This document shows, in pieces, positions 55,765 through 64,000 of a stretch of 64,000 bases of DNA (within the stretch, counting starts at the first letter, position 1; each line of letters starts with the position of its first letter). This DNA comes from Chlorops oryzae. Lineage: Eukaryota; Arthropoda; Insecta; Diptera; Chloropidae. A program made the position numbers and the translations under genes. The DNA lies in assembly GCA_020466095.1 (NCBI GenBank), contig CM035807.1, forward strand, positions 33,184,663 through 33,248,662. Direction: 5' to 3'. The notes beneath the pieces were generated by a model that saw only the letters and a program-made list of their open reading frames with translations, searched no databases and was not told the DNA's origin.

Positions 55765-58211
55765 TATGTACTGAAATACATAGTGTATCTGCCCAGATAC
55801 ATGCGCTACGTACGTGACTATCGGAACATGTGCATCACGGAGGGTTAAGATCGTTGTTTCCAGCTAAGTAAGGAACTCAACAAAAGTAAGGACATTTAAT
55901 TTCTATTCTTTTTTTTGCTAAGTCGTTTTTCAAGAGGTCTTAAGTTAAGGGCTTTCAAATTTCATTTCCTCTTGCCACAAAACTTTTTTTTTTTGTAAAT
56001 GGAGCCAAAAAGGAGTTCATAAAGTGAAAAAAGAGAAACAGGGTAAAAGGTTTCTGTGTTTGAGGCTTATGACCGTTCCACATGCGTCCGTAACAGACCG
56101 TAAATCCTGCCCGCTTGAGTGACTCGCTGCAGATTTGTCAGACGTTCGAAGCACTAAAGCAGATTTTCTTAATTCAATTGCAGGATTTTATTCAGTCTTT
56201 CACACTCCAGCTCTAATCGGCCATGCATAGAAAGCAAGTACAATGAAGACGCGTTAAGGACCATCGTCTGAAAAGTGGAAAAATCATAAAATAAGAAGAA
56301 AATTCTCGGATTTGGAATGTTTTACAGATTGCTTGGGCTTTGCTGCAGTATAGTGTGCTCAAGCCACTTCGAGGGCCAAATAAAAATGGTGAGTAAATTC
56401 CACGATTGCAAGAAATAAAATCATTTAAGATTACAATTTTACCACCAAACGTTTTCCATGCGATCATCTGAAATAGCGTAAGATCGTGATGTAAAACTTT
56501 TTCTATGATTTCGGAAGAAATCGATTTTTGCGCAAAATAAAGAAAATTATTTTTAACTTTCAAATTTTATTACAAGGAGAGCTCCAAAGTCAAGGGGGAT
56601 GACAAATTTTGACAATTTCATGACTTATATTTTTAAAAAACATTGGAAAACAAAATATATTCCGAACATTGGCAATTATTATTTTCTGAAATGTAAAATA
56701 TCACTGTGCATATAATTTATATGTTCATGAATTGTGCCGAAACATCATTCTGAAAAGGTTGTGAAGAATTTTTTAATTTCACGCCCTGCCAGTCAAGAGT
56801 AATTCCAATGTTTTTGAGAGGATGTTCGGTGTGAAGAGAAAATCATTTTTCAATTTAGTACATCAGTTCCAGGTTAAAGCAGCTTCATATGAATTTTTAA
56901 AGAATTATTTTGTAAACTATTTATTTATTCCATAGTTCAGTTCACCTGTGACTCCGCAGGCGGGAAAAAAGGACATACGTATGAAAATTCCTTATTATTA
57001 ATGAATTAAATATTTTAATTTTAATTCTTGAATAATATTGATTTTCGAAGAAATCAGCCCAATTGAGTCTCCAACTATATGAATTATAATGTTTGTAATT
57101 ATCCCTTCGACTAGGAATAATGAATTCCAGATAAGTGTAATTAAAAGCCGTTACCGTTTCCCTTATCTGGGGTCAAAGGAATACGGGAGACACTTAAAAT
57201 TCAATATAAAATTGCAAAATATTTTAAGCCGCCAGACAACTTAATGGTTGCCACAACTCGATATTTAAATTTTTAAACAAAAAGACCACTTGAAAATTTT
57301 CACGAAATTTGAGTTATGTTTTTAAAAACAAAAGGCTTCTCTATTATTTCGATCTTTTGGAAACTGTGAAAAAATGCGAATTCATAGTAAGAAAACAAGG
57401 ACGAAATAGATAAAGGCATTTTGATCTGACTTAAGACCGGCAATAAGATGTTCAAACATTACAAATTACGTTATTTGGACAAGATTACTATCTCAATGAC
57501 CGTCTATTTAAGCGAATTTAGCAAACGTGCCATCAGCATTGAACCACACTCAACAGAGGAGTATAGCAGCAAATGGACGAGAAGGAAAAGAAGAAAGGAC
57601 CAGACAGCAGGCAACACAGATGAGCATTATAAATGTGCCTCAGCTTATGGGGGAGTAGTCTTTCATGGTCTAAAATAACTGAAGGGCATTGTCTGAACCG
57701 ACAGAACTTCTACCTACATAAAGAACATACAACTGTACACGTATTCCTCCTCTTTACTAAAAAAAACAACTTTTACTTTTTTTCTAGGGAATTTTTTTTT
57801 GTGTGTTCGTTAGCAAAATTAAGCCATGAGATTAGGCGAACGCGTGCGAAGCTCACCTTTTGTGGTTGCCCATTTATAAGAAGCATATTTTTCCATGGCC
57901 GCATAATCGGCCTCAAGAGTAAAATGTTTCTTACGAAAGCTGAAGACGGAAGAAAGCTTGAAATAAAATGGACACCATTGCTGCACCTTTTTTTGAGAAA
58001 AACATATGCTTTTTTTTCAAGTCAGAAAAGGTGAGTTGCATCAGAAAAACAGAGCACAGTTTTAAGGACTATGTTTTGCGAATTAAGAAGAAGCTGCTTC
58101 TGCGAACGTTCATATACATATATTGAATAAAATTCGCTGACGATACAGTTTAAAAAAACATTTAGGAAAAAATGCAATGAAAAGGAAGGAAATGGAAGTG
58201 ACTGCAAAACA

Positions 58212-59088
58212 AACAAGTAAAGGTGTTATAGTCAGGCGAGCCTGACAATAGAATACCCGACACAGACACTTATGTTCGAATAATTTTTAATATCAGGAGT
58301 GGTTTAAGGCCATATGGGGGCCCAATACACCGACTTTTGTTATATTTCTTTATGAAAACTGCCCCTCTGCCACGCCCACTTTTCCAATTTATTGGAATTC
58401 TAATCGGAGGCTTAGATATACGCTCAAATCCTAAGTTTCATTGAAATATTTGGAAAAAGTCCGATTTTGAGGCAGTTTTGAGATTTTTGTGATAGACCCT
58501 AGTACTGGAGGTACCCTTAATAATGGACCGATCTAGGAAATTTTTTGGGAGAATGTTTATGGCTACAAAAGAAGCATAAGTGCCAACTTTCGTTCAAGTC
58601 CCACTTGAAGTTCGGGTGTAGGGGACAATTTTCGAAAACCGCCCTTCTGCCACGCCCAATTTTAAAATTTTTGGAAATCGTATTACTTGCCTTGAAACAT
58701 GTTCAAATATCAAATTTCATCAAAATATGTTGAAAAACTTCGAGTTTAGAGCAGTTTTTGTGATTTTCGTAACAGACCCTAGTACTGGAGGTACCCCTAA
58801 AAATGGTCCGATCGGGTCCATTCTCGAACTTGTTTTTACTCATGTCCCCGTTAGCACGCATACCAAATTTTGTCAAGATAGCTCAACTCCTTCGATAAGA
58901 TAACTGTATACAGACAGACGGACAGACGGACAGACGGACAGACGGACGGAAATGTCTAAATCGAATCTCCTGGTGACGCTGATCATTTCTATATACATTT
59001 TGTATGGTCTATCTCGACTGGTTCTGGGTGTTACACACAACCCAACAAACGCAATATACCCTCGACACAGAGTGTGTCGGGTATAAAA
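58212..59088 (+). mobile_element. Helentron/DINE-like family 1, copy E (full length), right arm only
   Basis: Complete: AACAAGTAAAGGTGTTATAG, hairpin GTCAGGCGAGCCTGAC, (GACA/GACG)n at 58912-58948, 3' hairpin TATACCCTCGACAC ... GTGTCGGGTATA. The left arm shows the empty site (reversed, CTGCAAAACAAAAAAAGAG near 32435): insertion into an A run without a target duplication, as expected for Helentrons. It inserted after the segmental duplication and is therefore young. Confidence 0.82.
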
Positions 59089-60677
59089 AAAGAGAAAAGG
59101 TCAACTTAAAAGCCATTAAAACAACCAAAAACTCCCGATATGAGAAGTGCAATCGGAAAGACATTCGCAGTGGATAAACTATTCTCGATTGCACAGTGCA
59201 ATAAGCCACTCGAGGATAAAAAAAAAATTAACAAAAACAGTTAAATCGGACAAAATGTAAGACAAAAATAAGCACAGCAACAGATCGAAGGTTGAAGGTC
59301 AGTTTGAAAAAGGCTAAAAAGCATAGACCAAATAAGCAATTGGCTTCCTGTCGTGTAGCGACTAAGTATGCCAAATGTTCATGCTGAATCGATTTGAAAA
59401 AGAGGAAATTTGAATCGGTCGTTGAAATGCCGTGAATATATACAAGTTAGGACAGGATTTAAAGGAAGAAAAGAATGGATAGGCTTGATCCCTCGTGCTC
59501 TGACTAAAACGTAATAAAGTAAACACCCTGGAGCAATTCATCTACGACGACTTAAAAGGATTTCGGGATCTCGCTGGTTAATTCGAGACTTTTTATTTGC
59601 TTAACTTTTTCTTAGGTTGGCTGGGTGCTTACTACTTGACATTTTATCCTAGCTTTGTAATCCAACTAATCCAGCAAACCCAAAGTCGACTTATGTTCTT
59701 AAGGTATTTAAAATGCAGTAAATTTATCAATGACTCTTCCATCCCTTCAAGCCCACTCGCAACAAATAAAATTAGTTTTTCCAAAAAACCTAAGCTTCAA
59801 GGTTCCCATTTTTTATCGCGAAATTTAATATTTTTCCAACTTTTTCCTCGCAAAGCTAAATAATTGTCTTATCAACTTTCGCAGGAGCATTTACATATTT
59901 GGTTAGATCTCATCATAAAAGAAGGAATAAAATGATATCGAAGTTTACACAAAACTTTGTAGGACAACGCAGAATGAGCATTCCAAAGCGAAAAGTCATT
60001 AATCTTCCTTTTGAGTGGGGAACTAGAGCGGGAAAGGAAGAAAGACTTTATGTCTGAGCAAGGTGGTTATGTGTGCCATTGTGCGAATATTCTTCACTTT
60101 CAGTAGGTAAACTGACAGCGCTACGCATACTTAATCATTTCCAATGGCAAGTTAAGGTTATGTGATGACGATATGTAGGTACATAAGTAGCGTCATTTTC
60201 CATCAAAAACCTGATTTGGGTGGAAATATTTCGGCAGAATATAAAAGTCAAATATATGACACGCAGCAGAGAAAGTTATAAATTAAGAATAATTTAAAAA
60301 TGTTGTTTATATAAATTATTGTAAAAGTTTAAGAAAATACGCTTCTGAAACTTATAAAACGTGCATTCACCAATCCTAAATGGAAGGTTATAGAATAAAC
60401 TCCGATTTGATTGAATAAAACTAGAAATAAAATAAAAATACCTTGAATCCAGAAAGGATAAAGAACCATTTCATTTTTTGAAACGGAATTTTAACATAAA
60501 GCAATTTTCTCCTGCTTCAAATGTTTTCAACCCATTCAAGGTTAATCTATCAAAAGCATTTGTCATAAGCTCCACACTTTCTTGCTTCTGCCCGAATTAA
60601 CGTGTCTTGGAAATACATCATGATGACAGGCAGCATCTTTCATGTGGTCCCATGTTTTGTGGTACTATTGGGGAAAA

Positions 60678-60777
60678 NNNNNNNNNNNNNNNNNNNNNNN
60701 NNNNNNNNNNNNNNNNNNNNNNNNNNNNNNNNNNNNNNNNNNNNNNNNNNNNNNNNNNNNNNNNNNNNNNNNNNNNN
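60678..60777. other. Assembly gap, 100 N
   Basis: Exactly 100 Ns. The right arm enters from the left and a mariner emerges on the right at about codon 24 of its transposase, so the mariner's 5' end is hidden or missing. Confidence 0.99.
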
Positions 60778-61714
60778 AGGCGGCTGAAAATGTGAATAGC
60801 GTTTATGGACCTGATACTGTAACAGCCAAATCATGCGCAATTTTGGTTTCGTCGATTCCGTTCCGGTAACTTCGATGTCAAGGATGCACCACGCACTGGA
60901 AGCCAATTGTCGAAAATGTCGATAAAATCATGGAAATTATCGAGTCCGACCGTCATGTTAGCACTGTTTCGATTGCAAAAGAGCTAAAGATTGCACAAAA
61001 AACCGTTTGGAACCATTTGAATAAGCTGGATACACAAAGAACTCGATGTATGGGTGCCACACGAGTTAACGCAAAAAAACCTCATAGACCGAATTTCCAT
61101 TTGCGAATCGCTGAACCGCAACAAAATCGACCCATTTTGAAGCGGTTGGTGACTGGTGATGAAAAGGGGTTCACTTACGACAACGTCAAGCGAAAACGGT
61201 CGTGGTCGAAACACGGGAACCGGCGGAAACGGTGGCCAAGCCAGGATTGACGGCAGGAAGGTTTTGCTGTGTGTTTGGTGGGATTGGCAGGGAATTATTA
61301 CTATGAGCTGCTCCCATACGGCAAAAACTCTTAACTCGGAACTCTACTGTCAACAATTGGACCGTCTGAAGGAAGCAATCGCCCTAAGCGGCCAGCTTTG
61401 GCCAATAGGAGAGAATTTGTTTCCCAGGACCGCAGGCCACACACATCGATAGTGACTCGCCAGAAGCTCCGGGTTTGGTTGGGAGGTTCTTCTGCATCCA
61501 CCTTATAGTCCGGACCTGGCACCAAGTGATTACCATCTGTTCCTGTCCATGGCGAACAATTTTGCTGGTGAAACATTCGCTTCAAGAGAGGCTCTGAAAT
61601 TCGACTGTCTCAATTTTTTGCTAATAGGAACGAGGGCTTCTATGAGAGAGGCATAATGAAATTCCTTTTAAAATGGCAACAATTATCGAACAAAACGGCG
61701 CATATTTGACCTAA
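60778..61714 (+). pseudogene. Mariner transposase, many small indels
   Basis: Compared with copy 1, about ten 1-3-base indels (mostly deletions, for example near 60903, 61026, 61042, 61112, 61216 and 61252) destroy the frame, with comparatively few substitutions. GTGATGAAAAG (first Asp region) and CCGGACCTGGCACCAAGTGATTACC (third Asp region, bases not all listed) remain recognisable; HQDNARPH is scrambled near 61425. At the position of copy 1's stop this copy has TGG (61274-61282), supporting Trp as the ancestral residue. Confidence 0.88.
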
Positions 61715-61791
61715 ATCGGGTCATTCTAACTATCTTAAATAAAGCCCTCAATTTAATGCAAAAATAATGGATTTCTTTTTACTACACCTAA
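60778..61791 (+). mobile_element. Mariner copy 2, 5' end lost in gap
   Basis: Same element as 22428-23715. The right inverted end (CTTTTTACTACACCTAA) is intact, followed by TA (61792-61793) and then TTTTACTCTTGAGG, which is position 32721 of the left arm. So it sits at the left edge of the third copy of the duplicated DNA. Confidence 0.9.
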
Positions 61792-61793
61792 TA

Positions 61794-62630
61794 TTTTACT
61801 CTTGAGGCCAATTACAACGGTCTTGGCAAAATATGCTTCTTATAAATGGGCAACCACAAAAGGTGAGCTTCGCACGCGTTCGCCTAATCTCATGGCTTAA
61901 TTTTGCTAACGAACGCACAAAAACAAATTCCCTAGAAAAAAGTAAAAGTTTTTTTTTAGTAAAGAGGAGGAATACGTGTACAGTTGTATGTTCTTTATGT
62001 AGGTAGAAGTTCTGTCGGTTCAGACAATGCCCTTCAGTTATTTTAGACCATGAAAGACTACTCCCCCATAAGCTGAGGCACATTTATAATTCTCATCTGC
62101 GTTTCCTGCTGTCTGGTCCTTTCTTCTTTTTCTTCTCGTCCTTTTGCTGCTATACTCCTCTGTTGAGTTTGGTTCAATGCTGATGGCACGTTTGCTAAAT
62201 TCGCTTAAATAGACGGTCATTGAGATAGTAATCTTGTCCAAATAACGTAATTTGTAATGTTTAAAAATCATATTGCCGGTCTTAAGTCAGATCAAAAGAA
62301 CTCTTTCTACTTCGTCCTTGTTTTCTTATTATGAACTCGCATTTTTTCACAGTTTCAACCACAAAGATCAAAATAATAATCACAGGTAATTTTATGTAAA
62401 TTCTTTTCTTCTTCTTTCCTTCATTAATAGCTCATCTCTCTTTCGAACAAAATTATTTTTGGGTTCCATTATTTAAAAATGTGCTCACCTACAATGGTGG
62501 ATAAATGATAAACCGTTTTCCACCGCTTTAAATAGGATTGCCTCCGAAATTTATGTTATTTTCATGGAATTTGGAGTATCCCCAATTTCCTTTGGGGATC
62601 GAAACGTTTTCGTTTTTTAATTACACTCTT
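61794..62630 (+). repeat. Third partial copy of the duplicated segment
   Basis: Matches 32721-33480 in the same orientation: almost identical to about 62280, then patchy to about 62630 (GGAGTATCCCCAATTTCC, TTTTTTAATTACACT). Near 61945-62000 it has the 55-bp piece found in the right arm and missing from the left arm, so it is not a simple recent copy of the left arm. Near 61811 GATTATGCGGCCATGG is replaced by AATTACAACGGTCTTGG. Confidence 0.85.
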
Positions 62631-63604
62631 CAGAAGTTCTTTATTCAAAATAAGCGGTAATTTGCAGTTTCCTTCTTCCGAGTATCCCAATAAATTCCTG
62701 CATAATCTGTGGAAAACTTAAACACACCAACAAAAGGACTCCATCCTTTCGATTGCTTGAAGTCTTTGTACACAGATTTTTTGTTATTCTTTCTGAAAAA
62801 TTTTGTGAACAGAGGAGAACACGGCATCTTGTCTGCTTTGACTATTGACGGTCAAATTGAAGGTCGTAATTGTTTTCCGTAAGTGGTTTACCCCTCAGAA
62901 ACTTAAAATTTAATTGAAATTTTTTAAGAAACTACGAGAAAAGTCCTGTAAAAACTTTTTATGCATTTCATAGACGTCTTTATATATCACAATTGACCGA
63001 ACTGGTCTAGTGGCCCATCTAACCTAACCTAGACGTCCTTAAAAGAAGTTAACCCTCAGATGAACGTAGGTACTTCAAATTACTTCAATAAGAAACTAAT
63101 TTGAAAAATGTTCTGTCTTTGATTGAGATTGTCTCGGCTGACTTCGAGTTTCGGCTACACCGTGCATCCTCTAAAAATATAGGTATGTTGAAATACTTCT
63201 GACTTGTAGCACATGAGAAAAGAAAACTTCTCTCGTCATTTTAAAGCTTTTTAATAACTTTAAAGCTTGTATGGCTCCATGTATGGCTTACAGCTCAGGC
63301 AGTCATTAGGAAATTAAATTCCTTCTTACATCCCCTTCATCTCTTAATTTAATTCATTTCGCGTGTCACTTCGTTTATAATTGAATTTCTCAACAAAGTT
63401 ATTAAAATCTAATTTTCTTTTCTCGAATATTCTTTTTTAATTTTGGATAAATAATTCTTTATTTATTATATTTAAAACTTTGCCTTTGCGACATGAAATT
63501 TTCTGAACATCGGAAGGCCTAATGATTACTGACATTAAAGTGTCTTTAATGACATATGTACGTTGCTTTAAAAAACAATTTACTTTGTTTTTTGGAAAAT
63601 ATAG
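62631..63604. other. No recognised gene; short tRNA-Glu-like A box at 62994
   Basis: GACCGAACTGGTCTAGTGGCC (62995-63015) has the A-box sequence TGGTCTAGTGG of tRNA-Glu, followed by CATCTAACCTAACCTAG. No B box follows, so it is a fragment. Otherwise AT-rich DNA. Confidence 0.35.
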
Positions 63605-63612
63605 ACACTTAG

Positions 63613-63686
63613 TCGGTGCCCGAGTTGGTTGAGATGCAAGCTTACGAAGCGAGAGGCTCAGGGTTCAACTCCCAGCTAAGGCCGTG
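63613..63686 (+). other. tRNA-like sequence (SINE head or tRNA pseudogene)
   Basis: GGTGCCCGAGTTGGTTGAGA (A-box region), GCTTACGAAGCGAGAGGC (middle) and CAGGGTTCAACTCCCAGC (B box/T arm), about 74 nt in all, with tRNA-like order and spacing. The acceptor stem (TCGGTGC versus GCTAAGG) does not pair well. A CCTAACCT motif follows at 63807, as it does after the tRNA-Glu-like fragment at 62994, hinting at a common repeat family. Confidence 0.45.
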
Positions 63687-63689
63687 GAT

Positions 63690-64000
63690 GTTTGTTTTGT
63701 GTTTTCTGTTTCTGTTTTTCTTTGTTTTCCTATTACTCGTGGTATCAAAACGGGCCCATTTGGTGCCTAAATGTGTCACTCTTGGTGGCAGCCACACTTA
63801 CCACTTACCTAACCTAAAAATTTACGCATTTTTTAGTTTGTATGAATAATTTTTGTAATTTTTATCATGCATGATTAACAGATTGCTGTAAATTCACTTA
63901 AAACAATTGAATTTAATTTTGCAACTTAAAGTTTTTGAAAATCATCGTTATTTTGCTTTTATAACGTTTAGATTTCAAGCCCAAATTCTATGACTTTTTT
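63690..64000. other. AT-rich end of window
   Basis: Nothing recognised. Confidence 0.35.

Larger units (their letters stand above)
52872..60677 (-). repeat. Inverted segmental duplication, right arm
   Basis: Reverse copy of 30885-35611. It is 7.8 kb long because of three insertions absent from the left arm: 53574-54870 (about 1.3 kb), 54978-55764 (787 bp) and 58212-59088 (about 880 bp); their sum accounts for the length difference. A smaller extra piece of about 45 bp lies near 56910-56955. The inner end (52872) matches the left arm exactly up to the TA next to the transposon at 35612. The outer end runs into the gap at 60678. Confidence 0.92.

Noticed and set aside
63022..63035. CCTAACCTAACCTA resembling insect telomere TTAGG
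   Set aside because: Fewer than three units, beside a tRNA-like fragment; Diptera are generally considered to have lost TTAGG telomeres.

Overview
The window looks like repeat-rich, AT-rich DNA from an insect, most likely a higher fly (Diptera). I infer this from the transposon content: short Helentron/DINE-like repeats with (GTCY)n microsatellites of the 'mini-me' kind known from flies, a 5' fragment matching my memory of the horn-fly Himar1 mariner, other DD34D mariners, a piggyBac relative and many short inverted-repeat elements. I find no intact host gene. Three runs of exactly 100 N mark scaffold gaps (12530-12629, 39813-39912, 60678-60777).

Layout. 1-935 is a degenerate direct-repeat block. 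1964-2603 is a TA-flanked non-autonomous transposon with a sibling at 35612-36246. An exon-like island lies on the minus strand at 2991-3137. 5140-9015 mixes an AT-rich repeat, a Helentron-like copy, a tRNA-Ser-like repeat and a 206-bp MITE. 13-18.6 kb holds MITEs and Helentron-like copies of two families. 21.1-25.3 kb is a nest: a 1.29-kb mariner inside a 2.8-kb Helitron, itself perhaps inside a TA-flanked inverted-repeat element. 26-30.5 kb has more MITEs.

The largest structure is an inverted segmental duplication. The left arm (about 30.88-35.61 kb) is repeated in reverse at 52.87-60.68 kb. The right arm is about 3 kb longer because of three transposon insertions missing from the left arm, so the left arm preserves their empty target sites. 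A third, partial copy (61.79-62.63 kb) lies in the left-arm orientation next to a second, broken mariner.

Between the arms, 44.9-52.7 kb is a dense run of DNA transposons: an AGGCTGGTCTCCAGTT element, the Himar-like end, a 984-bp tandem duplication carrying a pogo-like MITE in one copy only, an internally deleted piggyBac-type element with its TTAA sites, and two nests (a TTA-flanked element containing a Helentron-like copy; a hAT-like element containing a TTA-flanked element). The only recognisable proteins are broken transposases: two mariner copies and one piggyBac-type copy. All functional statements here concern mobile elements; I found no host pathway, operon or CRISPR.
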